NCBI GenBank assembly: GCA_019422525.1
Contig: JAHZDE010000016.1
Location: forward strand, 1 to 41,980
Origin: Clostridiales bacterium
GTDB lineage: Bacteria > Bacillota > Clostridia > Oscillospirales > Acutalibacteraceae
DNA: 41,980 nt
Direction of reading: 5' to 3'
Part shown: positions 21,432 to 28,327 of the stretch, piece by piece
Layout of the letters: each line of letters begins with the position of its first letter
Numbering within the stretch: the stretch's first letter is position 1
The notes under the pieces: model-generated
What the model was told of the DNA's origin: nothing
Database searches by the model: none
Seen by the model: the letters and a program-made list of their open reading frames with translations, nothing else
Program-made: the position numbers and the translations under genes

Positions 21432-21950
21432 TTATTCTCCTTTCTTCGCTGCGGCAGTGGGCTTAGAGAAGCTCTTCTGCCATTTTTCCAGCTCATCCAG
21501 CCGATGCACGAGGGCATTATACTGCTCAATAGGCACATACTGCTGCGTCGGTGCAGCGGTCTGCTGTGCCTGTTGCGCCTGCATCTGTCTCCATGCTTCC
21601 GGGCTGTAAAACTCTAACACGTCAGATTCGCAAGTGTTTGGGTTCAGACGTTTGCAGTAGATGACCCCACTACGCAAATCCGGGCAATACGTCCATCTTC
21701 CGTACAAATCAGATGGTATTGCCAGAAACTCCTCTCTGCTGGAAACAGGTCTGCCGAGCAACCAGCCGCCATCTTGTGCCGACTGCTGAACAGGCTGCTG
21801 CCCATTCATCGGCTGCGGACGCTGCGGTTGCGTCTGCTGCATCTGCGGGTTCGGCAGGGAAGTGGCAAGGCCTACCGTGCCCATGCCGCCGTAAGGATTG
21901 ACAGGCTGCTGCGGAACGTAGGGCGTTCCGGGTATCTGGTAATAGCTCAT
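21432..21950 (-). CDS. Pro/Gln-rich phage protein with a small central domain
   Basis: 172 residues from ATG 21950, with AAGGAGGG upstream. Pro/Gln-rich tail-like N terminus (1-70), a compact domain (WLLGRPVSSREEFLAIPSDLYGRWTYCPDL, about 64-93), a further Gln-rich spacer, and a C-terminal helix ending in lysines. First gene of the leftward block that ends near attP. Similar short domains occur in capsid- or tail-associated proteins of Clostridia phages; not established. Confidence 0.55.
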   Translation of the reverse strand: MSYYQIPGTPYVPQQPVNPYGGMGTVGLATSLPNPQMQQTQPQRPQPMNGQQPVQQSAQDGGWLLGRPVSSREEFLAIPSDLYGRWTYCPDLRSGVIYCKRLNPNTCESDVLEFYSPEAWRQMQAQQAQQTAAPTQQYVPIEQYNALVHRLDELEKWQKSFSKPTAAAKKGE

Positions 21951-22023
21951 AAAACATCCCTCCTTGTGCATCCAGTGTACTGCATCGGCAGAAAACAAGA
22001 GACAACGAAGGTACAACGAAGGA

Positions 22024-22068
22024 CAAAAAAAGAAAAGCGCCCACACGGCACAGGGTCGTATGAGCGCT
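22024..22068 (-). terminator. Minus-strand terminator insulating the plus-strand cassette
   Basis: Stem AGCGC (22036-22040)/GCGCT (22064-22068), with inner paired bases, and on the minus strand a T-run (TTTTCTTTTTTT). It would stop antisense transcription from the plus-strand cassette region before it enters the 21950 gene. Confidence 0.5.
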
Positions 22069-22079
22069 CAAACATTTGC

Positions 22080-22138
22080 ACGCAACGCGTATAAAATTTT
22101 CAAAAAGTCTTGACAATTACACGCAATGCGTGTATAAT
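22080..22138 (+). promoter_or_regulatory. Strong sigma-A promoter with overlapping palindromic operator
   Basis: TTGACA (22110-22115), 17-base spacer, TATAAT (22133-22138). The spacer holds the palindrome ACACGCAATGCGTGT (22119-22133) and a similar ACGCAACGCGT lies upstream (22080-22090). The promoter is ideal and probably repressed by a protein bound at the palindrome, possibly the HTH protein 22542-22862. Confidence 0.85.
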
Positions 22139-22198
22139 AAAGACAGTGAAAGGCCCCGCACAAACACATGGAGACATGGAGACATGGAGATAACAATT

Positions 22199-22483
22199 AT
22201 GAAAAAGCTCACTGCTGACGAGTTTGCAACCAAGGTTATGGCCACCGGTACCGAAATTGAGTACGACAACGGCGTTTGGATGATCTACGCGCACCTCACC
22301 GATGATGGCGACGTCAAGACCTCTCATCTGGACGCTCGCGACCTGATGGTCACTACCAGCATCGAACTCTCCGATGAAGAGGGCGAGGCACTCATGAACG
22401 GCAATCTGGACGACGTTGAGAGACAGGCCGTCGTGGAAGAACTTTACCCGAAGTATCTTGAAGCTCTGGAAGATATGGAGTAA
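22199..22483 (+). CDS. Small acidic protein, first gene of plus-strand cassette
   Basis: 94 residues from ATG 22199, preceded by repeated GGAG units; a second ATG at 22184 is possible. Acidic, with a small beta domain (TEIEYDNGVWMIYAHL) and a helical tail. It is transcribed from the promoter at 22110, opposite to the late operon. No family recognised; could be an antitoxin, inhibitor or accessory partner of the HTH protein. Confidence 0.65.
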   Translation: MKKLTADEFATKVMATGTEIEYDNGVWMIYAHLTDDGDVKTSHLDARDLMVTTSIELSDEEGEALMNGNLDDVERQAVVEELYPKYLEALEDME

Positions 22484-22541
22484 AAAAGTCCCCAGCCGAT
22501 GCGCGAACATCGACTGAGGAAATCTAAGAAGGAGAAAAGCA

Positions 22542-22862
22542 ATGTACACAGCTGAACTTTTTAATATGGCAACCGACCCGAAAACATCCCGGGCAGCATT
22601 CCTCAGCAATGTCACTCTCAGCATCCCGGACGATGCCGACGGGTGCGTGGATCTGGATGCCGAGAAGGCAAGATTGTCCACCATCTGGGACGTGGCGCAT
22701 CTGTCTATGCGAGAGCTGGTAGCCCGCACTGGTTTGTCGCAGACCGCTTTTGCAAAGCAGGTGAGCGTCCCACTGCGCACTGTGCAGGACTGGTGCGGTG
22801 AAAAGCGTGCGTGCCCCACATACGTCCGCTTTTTGCTGGCGGAGCATTATAATCTGCTATAA
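22542..22862 (+). CDS. HTH protein, antitoxin/repressor-like
   Basis: 106 residues with a ribosome-binding site GAAGGAG. The C-terminal half is a helix-turn-helix: MRELVARTGLSQTAFAKQVSVPLRTVQDWCGEKRACPTYV (about 56-95), the XRE/MqsA-like pattern. The N-terminal half is a small acidic domain. It could repress the 22110 promoter. Position behind a small acidic gene resembles a toxin-antitoxin pair, but no toxin signature is visible in the partner. Confidence 0.7.
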   Translation: MYTAELFNMATDPKTSRAAFLSNVTLSIPDDADGCVDLDAEKARLSTIWDVAHLSMRELVARTGLSQTAFAKQVSVPLRTVQDWCGEKRACPTYVRFLLAEHYNLL

Positions 22863-22883
22863 CCTTAACCAGATGAAATCCGT

Positions 22884-22898
22884 GGGCTGTGGTATAAT
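22884..22898 (+). promoter_or_regulatory. Extended -10 promoter
   Basis: TGTGGTATAAT, with TG one base before TATAAT (22893-22898), an extended -10 element; there is no good -35. It would drive the 22935 gene independently of the HTH gene. Confidence 0.6.
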
Positions 22899-22934
22899 AA
22901 GGGAAGAAAACCCTTAAAGAAAGGAGAATTTGTC

Positions 22935-23297
22935 ATGGATGCTTATATGGTTAGTTTTTGGGGTTGTGAGTGCAACCCAGCAGCAGACCCTAACACCGCC
23001 AACAATGGCGGCGGGTATTCCCAGCCATCCGGGGGCATCATGGTTGCCCTCGAAAACGGGGATTACCTCACCGTCACCGTGGACGATTTGTCTTGCGGCG
23101 ATTTTGGCACCCGCGTTTTCTGGGATGTAACCAGCACCGATGGCCGCAACTGGGGCGGCTGTTACGGTAGCATGGACGATGCTGCCATTGATTGGGAGTG
23201 GAGCGAGAACAGTCTTGATTCCATTTCCGGAGTATATGGCATTGATGCACGAGCAATGCTGCACGATGCGGTTTTGGCTGTGCATATTGCCGCATAA
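22935..23297 (+). CDS. Hypothetical protein (120 aa), last gene of plus-strand cassette
   Basis: 120 residues, rich in Gly, Asp and aromatic residues, starting MDAYMVSFWGCECNP. A strand-rich middle (YLTVTVDDLSC, then TRVFWDVTSTDGRNWGG) ends in a helix. AAAGGAG precedes the ATG and a perfect terminator follows within five bases. No family recognised. It may be secreted or act in the cytoplasm; no signal peptide is visible. Confidence 0.65.
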   Translation: MDAYMVSFWGCECNPAADPNTANNGGGYSQPSGGIMVALENGDYLTVTVDDLSCGDFGTRVFWDVTSTDGRNWGGCYGSMDDAAIDWEWSENSLDSISGVYGIDARAMLHDAVLAVHIAA

Positions 23298-23299
23298 AG

Positions 23300-23335
23300 A
23301 AACCCCCGATGTTCCAAATGGAACACCGGGGGTTT
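23300..23335 (+). terminator. Strong bidirectional terminator
   Basis: AAACCCCCG pairs with CGGGGGTTT, with the inner stem GTTCC/GGAAC and loop AAAT, and T-runs at both ends. It ends the plus-strand cassette and also blocks leftward transcripts coming from the lysis genes. Confidence 0.85.
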
Positions 23336-23497
23336 TGTGCTGCCAAAACGGCAAAGTCTAAAATCAAGAGCGGAACTGCCCACAGGCAATGCCGCTCTCT
23401 ACATAGGCCGCAGCCTTTCAAATATCCACCCTAATGCGCTTCTTCGAGAGGCCGGGAGGATTTGTTGAGATAATTATACCACAATCCGCACAAAAAG

Positions 23498-23529
23498 AAA
23501 AGCGGCAGACCCGAAAGCCTGCCGCTTTT
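23498..23529 (-). terminator. Terminator at the end of the late/lysis operon
   Basis: AAAAGCGGCAG (23498-23508) pairs with CTGCCGCTTTT (23519-23529). On the minus strand it is followed by TTTTCTTTTT. It lies 52 bases beyond the sigma-like gene, so it is likely the end of the late transcript. Confidence 0.8.
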
Positions 23530-23580
23530 GAATTGTAAGAGCAGAAGCCCAAAACTAATTCGATGCTCATGATTAATATA

Positions 23581-23965
23581 TCACACATCCAGCATTTTTT
23601 CAATGCTTTTTAGTCGGTATCCTATCGCTGTCCGACTGTAATGTGTCTGTGCTGCAATGTCCGGCAGCGGGAGCCGCTCAACGTACCGCAGTAAGGCTAT
23701 CTTACGGTCAACCCTCCCAAGCGGTGCGCTTTTGATGGCGGCGATCATCCTCTGTCGGTCAAGTCCTTGCAGCGCAGCGGGCAGCACCACACGAGCCGCC
23801 GCCACAGGCAGCACCGAGCCAGAAAGGCTGCGGCAGCTGTCCGGCGTTGCGCACCATTACGGGGACGTTGCCGAGATGGTATGTTTTCGTGAGGTCACGA
23901 AATTGCTCTTGTGCGGCGTACATCTCGGTGACGTCACCGAGATGGCGGTATGTAGTGCTTGCCAT
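23581..23965 (-). pseudogene. Sigma-70 region 4-like gene, probably frameshifted
   Basis: Two overlapping frames look like one broken gene. The first (23965-23759, ATG with AAAGGAG) reads MASTTYRHLGDVTEMYAAQE and ends in a low-complexity Gly/Cys/Ala run after FWLGAACGGGS. The second, shifted by one base, continues with LPAALQGLDRQRMIAAIKS, then LPLPDIAAQTHYSRTAIGYRLKSIEKM, a sigma region 4-like helix-turn-helix. Its first possible start (23814, GTG) has no ribosome-binding site. The shift lies in a GGCGGCGGC-type tract, so an indel, sequencing error or programmed shift are all possible. Confidence 0.5.
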
Positions 23966-23977
23966 GATGTACTCCTT

Positions 23978-24175
23978 TCAGCGAGAAATAAGCGGGATAG
24001 CCCAGAATGGAAAGAAAATGCACCAGTATAAAAACCTGGTTTTGAGGGGAACCGCAAGATTTTCTTTTCCAATAGATTTGCAATCGCTTTTCCATATAAA
24101 AAAGAAGGGCGTAAATAGCAAAAGCTGTGCAAAAATAGAAATAAATTCTGCAACCAAAAAGTTTTTTATTTCCAC
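23978..24175 (-). CDS. Small membrane protein near the lysis genes (GTG start)
   Basis: 65 residues from GTG 24175 with AAGGA upstream. Two hydrophobic segments (AEFISIFAQLLLFTPFFFIW and LKTRFLYWCIFFPFWAIPLI) are joined by a basic loop. It follows the holin gene and is more AT-rich than neighbours. It may act in lysis as an accessory, or be a superinfection protein. Moderate evidence. Confidence 0.45.
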   Translation of the reverse strand: MEIKNFLVAEFISIFAQLLLFTPFFFIWKSDCKSIGKENLAVPLKTRFLYWCIFFPFWAIPLISR

Positions 24176-24185
24176 GGTGCGTTCC

Positions 24186-24527
24186 TTACTGCTTTTGCAG
24201 GGCTGCTCTCGCCCGGTCAAAGAAAAACTGGATGACCTTGCTCATGGTCTCTTCGGTAATAGCCCAGCTGACCAGCTTGCCCCACCGGTTGTTATCCAGA
24301 TAATGGCGCAGCATCTTGACGCACCACGCCTTGCGCTCTGCGCCGCGCTTTGTACCCTGAATCTCCTTCTCAGCTTGTTCGATGAGGTCAAGCACAAGCG
24401 TCTTGACCGCTGCGCCGTAGCCCAGACGGAGACATCCAAGGGCGTAGAAGATGAACCCGCCCAGCATGAGCAGCAGTGCTGCCCACGCGGGGAGGACGGA
24501 CAAAAGCTTAGATACCAGTGCTTCCAT
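24186..24527 (-). CDS. Holin, LL-H type
   Basis: 113 residues. One hydrophobic helix (LPAWAALLLMLGGFIFYALGCLRLG, about 12-36) is followed by a conserved region of the LL-H holin family (LIEQAEKEIQGTKRGAERKAWCVKML) and a basic C-terminal helix. It should form the membrane lesion that releases the GH25 lysin. The end of the second membrane-protein gene overlaps its start by 20 bases. Confidence 0.75.
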   Translation of the reverse strand: MEALVSKLLSVLPAWAALLLMLGGFIFYALGCLRLGYGAAVKTLVLDLIEQAEKEIQGTKRGAERKAWCVKMLRHYLDNNRWGKLVSWAITEETMSKVIQFFFDRARAALQKQ

Positions 24528-24900
24528 GATTTGTTACTCCTTTCAGCAGGTAGTTGTTGATATCGGATTTGCTTTTTTGCATACCTTCGCGGTTATTGCC
24601 GGACAGTTGCGAATCCAAAAGGTTCTGCACGCCAACGAGAACAAGGCGCATTTCTTCATCGAGGCCGTCAAATCGTGTCATGTCGCGTCTAAGGGCCGCG
24701 GCGTGCTGCGTGGAAACAGTTTCTACCGCAGCCAGTCGCTTTTCAATGGCGTCAATGCGCTTGTTCTGCGCATCGTCGGGGGCCTGTGCCTTTTTGATGT
24801 ACTTATGGATGATTTCCAGCACCTTGTCAATCGTGATCGCAGCAGCGCACAGGCTGCCCAAGATGCCCAGCACCCACAGCAAAGCTTCTTTTTCGGTCAT
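24508..24900 (-). CDS. Membrane protein with coiled coil, holin-like
   Basis: 130 residues. A hydrophobic helix (EALLWVLGILGSLCAAAITIDKVLEII) and a long coiled coil (RIDAIEKRLAAVETVSTQHAAALRRDMTRFDGLDEEMRLVL) recall XhlA/Bhl-type proteins that assist lysis. It lies between lysin and holin, with four-base overlap at the lysin end. A role as second holin or antiholin is plausible. Confidence 0.6.
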   Translation of the reverse strand: MTEKEALLWVLGILGSLCAAAITIDKVLEIIHKYIKKAQAPDDAQNKRIDAIEKRLAAVETVSTQHAAALRRDMTRFDGLDEEMRLVLVGVQNLLDSQLSGNNREGMQKSKSDINNYLLKGVTNHGSTGI

Positions 24901-25574
24901 TTGCCCTCCCGAAGACGGGTCAGACCCTTCTTTGCGATGATTTTGGCGTAGTCCTTATAGGGCACAGACAAATCCACGCCGGAAATCTTGCCCGGTATCG
25001 CGTCCACAACGCCGGGAATCTTGCCCTTGCTGGTGTACTGCCACAAGCCGAACGGCCAGCCCGGTTCAGGCTTTTTGCTGCGGTATGCAGCCAGCCACAC
25101 GTCATAAGGCTTGAGCGCAGCGCCGGTCATGTACAGGTTATCACGGCCAAAGTACAGCCCGGTGTACAGCATGACGTAAAAGCCCCAGCGCTCCACCGTG
25201 CCAAGCGCATGGGCGGCAATGTCCGTCAGGGTCTGCTTGTCGAGCGGTGCTTGCACATAGGTATCCTCAATGTCCACCGCAACGGGTAGCTGCACTGTCT
25301 TGCCGGTCAGCACCTTGCGCAGCAGGGCAAGCTCTGCATCTGCCTCTGCCGTGTTGACCGCCTTGCAGTAGTAGTACACGCCGCAGGGGATGCCAAGCCG
25401 CTGGCACTCGGCGTAGTTGCGGGCGAAATAGGGGTCGATGTACGGCTTGCTGGGCGCGTCTTTCGCGCTGTTGCCCAGCGCCCGCAGCATCACACCGGAG
25501 ACAAGGCCGCTTGCCTTGACCTTGTCCCAGTCGATGCTGCCCTGCCAGCGGGAAACGTCCATGATAGGTCTCAT
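24897..25574 (-). CDS. Endolysin, GH25 lysozyme
   Basis: 225 residues from ATG 25574 with AAGGAG upstream. The GH25 fold begins MRPIMDVSRWQGSIDW (catalytic-site Asp6) and contains VAVDIED with Asp101 and Glu103 as the active-site acids, ending in PGKISGVDLSVPYKD near the typical C terminus. No separate wall-binding domain is present. It cleaves the glycan strands of host peptidoglycan at lysis. It is adjacent to holin genes. Confidence 0.95.
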   Translation of the reverse strand: MRPIMDVSRWQGSIDWDKVKASGLVSGVMLRALGNSAKDAPSKPYIDPYFARNYAECQRLGIPCGVYYYCKAVNTAEADAELALLRKVLTGKTVQLPVAVDIEDTYVQAPLDKQTLTDIAAHALGTVERWGFYVMLYTGLYFGRDNLYMTGAALKPYDVWLAAYRSKKPEPGWPFGLWQYTSKGKIPGVVDAIPGKISGVDLSVPYKDYAKIIAKKGLTRLREGK

Positions 25575-25584
25575 ACTCTGCTCC

Positions 25585-25737
25585 TTAATACTTTTCGCCG
25601 GTAATCTCTTCATACTCTTCTGCGGTCAGGCGCTGGGGCTTGCGCTGCACAAGAATGCGTAGCATGGCCTTAGACCAGAGCCCTGCCTCATACTCGTCTT
25701 TCGCTTTGCCGAAGATCACGCTGTGCTTATCACTCAT
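25585..25737 (-). CDS. XkdX-like short tail protein
   Basis: 50 residues: EAGLWSKAMLRILVQRK then LTAEEYEEITGEKY matches the XkdX family, short proteins found between tail fibres and lysis genes of Firmicute phages. It overlaps the preceding gene by eight bases. The exact role is unknown. Confidence 0.7.
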   Translation of the reverse strand: MSDKHSVIFGKAKDEYEAGLWSKAMLRILVQRKPQRLTAEEYEEITGEKY

Positions 25738-25894
25738 GGCTCATGCCCTCCTTGTCTGCAGCCTCGTCCTCAATGGGCACATCGGCCAGAATGCACAGGA
25801 AGTCCACCATAGACGCGATCTGTGCCAAATCCGCGTCCCGGTTTTCGTTTTCGGCGGCGGTCTTGATGTCGCCAGTGTTGTGAACAATTTTCAT
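25730..25894 (-). CDS. Small acidic tail-region protein (54 aa)
   Basis: 54 residues, starting MKIVHNTGDIKTAAENENRD. It is situated between the receptor-binding protein and XkdX, with AGGAGG upstream and an eight-base overlap downstream. Similar short proteins frequently accompany XkdX. Function unknown. Confidence 0.6.
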   Translation of the reverse strand: MKIVHNTGDIKTAAENENRDADLAQIASMVDFLCILADVPIEDEAADKEGMSHE

Positions 25895-25904
25895 AGTATC
25901 CTCC

Positions 25905-27185
25905 TTAGCCTAACGTAGTCATTTTGCAAGCCGGGGTGCAGCGATACGCGTAGATCGTGCCCCAGTAGGAGACGTTGCCGCTGGAGTTCACGCCGAAGGC
26001 AAGGTTGCCGTTACCACGATACGCAGAGCGCAGCCGCACATTGCGGCCCACAGTGCGCTGTGCAAGGTCGCGGGTAATGCGCAGCGGGTAGGTCTGCCAC
26101 AGAGCCTGCGGGGTCTTTGCGCCGGTGCGCTCCTTCCAGTACGGCCAGTATGTACCCTCGCCACTGACCTGCGGAGAGCAGTAGATCTCCTCCAGCGAGG
26201 GCAGGAAGATTTTGTCATAGGTCACCACAGCGCTGCCGTCATCGGTGACGGTGTTGCCGTAGGTCACGACCTTCACGCGGGTCAGCGCGTTCTTGAAGTC
26301 ATCCGAGAAGCCAGCAAGGAAGCCGGGCACGGTGTCCGCCTGATCGGGCTTCATGTCCCACTCGTCCTGCGGAGTCCACCACTCTTTTGCGGGTGCATCG
26401 CTGTTGAGGTACTGGCGGTATGCGGACTTATACCACCGGTTATCGCCGTAGGCAACCGAATGCAAGCCGTTCAGTTTGCCGTTGGGCTTTGCAAGGAAGT
26501 AACCAAGATTTATGCCACCGACGCCAGCAGAGACGTTGCAGGTCTCCAGCAGCTCGGACTTATACTGATCCTTGTAGACGTAAACCTTCCAATTGGCAGG
26601 TGCAACGTCCGGTGCGTTATAGAAGCCGGTCATGCGTGCACCTGCGGGGGCATTTTTGGTCAAGGTAAAATTATAGGCACCGCCGTTTATGACGTTTGTG
26701 CCATAGGTAAAACCAAAAATGATGTTGTAGGTGCCAGCCACCAGACCGGCCTCCGGCACAACGTAGAAGGCCTGATATGCAGAAAACTGGATATCTTCCA
26801 GAGACGCGTAGTGCATCTGCAGTACCATTGCGGGTGCGGTGGTGCCGGTCTCGCCCTCTGCGATATCATCCGGCTGCACCACGTCCCACGGGCAGTCGTA
26901 GGTTTTGCCGTCCTTGCCGGTGTAGGTGTTCACCAGCTGGGTGCCGACCGGAAAAACCGCCGGTGCGTTACCGGCAGCCACCACGGCCTTGATGCCGTTA
27001 TAGTCCATCTCCTCCACCACGCCGGTCTGTGCCCGCGCGATCACGCCCAGCGAGCTGGACATACCCAGCAGGGCGGCGGTCATCTGGTCAAGCTTTTTGC
27101 CGTTGGCTTTTGCGGTCTCGTCCAGATAGATAGGCTCCACCACCTCAGTGGCAGGTGCCTGCGTGCTAATTTCGTTTTCAGCCAT
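25905..27185 (-). CDS. Tail receptor-binding protein with C-terminal DUF6273 fold
   Basis: 426 residues from ATG 27185 (AAAGGAG upstream). The N-terminal 60 residues are helical and may attach to the baseplate. A middle beta region follows. The C-terminal 150 residues match the DUF6273 (C-type-lectin-like) pattern: DNRWYKSAYRQYLNS, IFLPSLEEIYC, then VGRNVRLRSAYRGNG, FGVNSSGNVSY and AYRCTPACKM. This fold is a common host-binding tip and a frequent target of diversity-generating retroelements. No reverse transcriptase or template repeat was found in the window. Confidence 0.7.
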   Translation of the reverse strand: MAENEISTQAPATEVVEPIYLDETAKANGKKLDQMTAALLGMSSSLGVIARAQTGVVEEMDYNGIKAVVAAGNAPAVFPVGTQLVNTYTGKDGKTYDCPWDVVQPDDIAEGETGTTAPAMVLQMHYASLEDIQFSAYQAFYVVPEAGLVAGTYNIIFGFTYGTNVINGGAYNFTLTKNAPAGARMTGFYNAPDVAPANWKVYVYKDQYKSELLETCNVSAGVGGINLGYFLAKPNGKLNGLHSVAYGDNRWYKSAYRQYLNSDAPAKEWWTPQDEWDMKPDQADTVPGFLAGFSDDFKNALTRVKVVTYGNTVTDDGSAVVTYDKIFLPSLEEIYCSPQVSGEGTYWPYWKERTGAKTPQALWQTYPLRITRDLAQRTVGRNVRLRSAYRGNGNLAFGVNSSGNVSYWGTIYAYRCTPACKMTTLG

Positions 27186-27199
27186 GTGCTTTACTCCTT

Positions 27200-28099
27200 T
27201 CAAGATTTGCGGTATTTCATGCAGACTTTGCCGTCAACCACGACAAATCCGCAGGATTCGAGGGCTGCGGTGCGCGTATCCAGCGCTTGCTCTGCCTGTT
27301 CCGCGCGGGTGGTTTCGGCGGTAATAGCAGCGTCCAAACGTTGCTCTTCGCCCTTGGCACGGGATGCTTCAGCGGCAATCCCGTCCGCGTTCGCCTGTTC
27401 CACCGCCTTTGCCCGCTCCGTCTCTTCCGTGATTTTTGTGGATAAGGCGCTTTCGGCGGTTTGTGCGCGCTCGACCTCAGCCGCGATGTTGTCAGCGTTG
27501 GCTTTTTCCGCTGTTTCCGCGCGGGAAGTCTCCGATGCAAGGCCATCCCTTACGCCATGGATCGCGTCACCAGTCGCCTTTGCATCCGCAGCCTTGCCGG
27601 AGATGGAGAGGGTGGGGTCGATCGTGTTTTTAAGCTCTTCTACCGCCTGAATTGCCTGCGTCCACGATTCGTTAGAGATCTGCGTAACATAGAAAAAGCT
27701 CTGGATCTCCACGGTGCTATCATAGCGGTCGTTTTTGCAGTCGCACTCGATAGGCCAGCTCTTGAGCATATAGCCTTTTCCGGTCGTCACGCAGAGCACG
27801 ATGCTCACATGACCCGGCACCTGCAGTGCCTGACGCGCGATCTCGCAGGTGACAACGTTGCCGGACACGGCACAAGCTGCCCGCTTGCCTGCACCGTCGT
27901 TGATGGTATCGTACCAGCCCTGATTCTGGGGGCCGAAGCCACGGTACATGATACTGTAGGTTGCTCCTTCAGGCGCAGTATACGCCTTGCCGTTTTCGTA
28001 TAGCGTCACCTGAAAAAACCGGCTCTGGCTGTCGTTCTCCACCGCGCTGATGTGCTGCGGCAGACCGGGATTATCAAAATCAATCCTGATTTTCTGCAT
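27200..28099 (-). CDS. Baseplate upper protein (BppU-like) with coiled coil
   Basis: 299 residues from ATG 28099 with GAGGAGG upstream. The N terminus (1-150) matches the BppU-type beta domain (IRIDFDNPGLPQHISAVENDSQSRFFQVTLYENG, then GWYDTINDGAG). The C-terminal half is a long coiled coil of repeating units SRAETAEKA / ERAQTAESA, followed by a short end domain (ESCGFVVVDGKVCMKYRKS). It should connect the tail tip to the receptor-binding protein. The repeated coil may be length-variable by recombination. Confidence 0.75.
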   Translation of the reverse strand: MQKIRIDFDNPGLPQHISAVENDSQSRFFQVTLYENGKAYTAPEGATYSIMYRGFGPQNQGWYDTINDGAGKRAACAVSGNVVTCEIARQALQVPGHVSIVLCVTTGKGYMLKSWPIECDCKNDRYDSTVEIQSFFYVTQISNESWTQAIQAVEELKNTIDPTLSISGKAADAKATGDAIHGVRDGLASETSRAETAEKANADNIAAEVERAQTAESALSTKITEETERAKAVEQANADGIAAEASRAKGEEQRLDAAITAETTRAEQAEQALDTRTAALESCGFVVVDGKVCMKYRKS

Positions 28100-28316
28100 T
28101 TGCCTCCTCGCTTTCCTCCGGCAGCGGGTCAAAAATCAAATTCTGCCCGTCCCAGATATAGTCATTGCCGCCGTTGCTGTTGGCCGGGAAATCCTCAAAA
28201 AGCAGCTGATCCGACGGCAGCGTTTTCGGGATAACGCTTTTCAGCGTCCAGCCACCGTTTTTGATGCGCCCATCCGGGCACACGGTGCACTGGTATAGGT
28301 AACCATCTTTTTTCAA
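28080..28316 (-). CDS. Small tail-region protein (78 aa, TTG start)
   Basis: 78 residues. GGAGG is six to seven bases before a TTG, the best start. Body: GYLYQCTVCPDG with CxxC and a Gly/Asn-rich region, then acidic EESEEANAENQD. It overlaps the BppU gene by 20 bases. Probably a minor baseplate part; function unknown. Confidence 0.55.
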   Translation of the reverse strand: MKKDGYLYQCTVCPDGRIKNGGWTLKSVIPKTLPSDQLLFEDFPANSNGGNDYIWDGQNLIFDPLPEESEEANAENQD

Positions 28317-28327
28317 AATAGCCCTCC

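Noticed and set aside
25905..27185. Complete diversity-generating retroelement
   Set aside because: No reverse transcriptase gene and no template repeat were found in the window.
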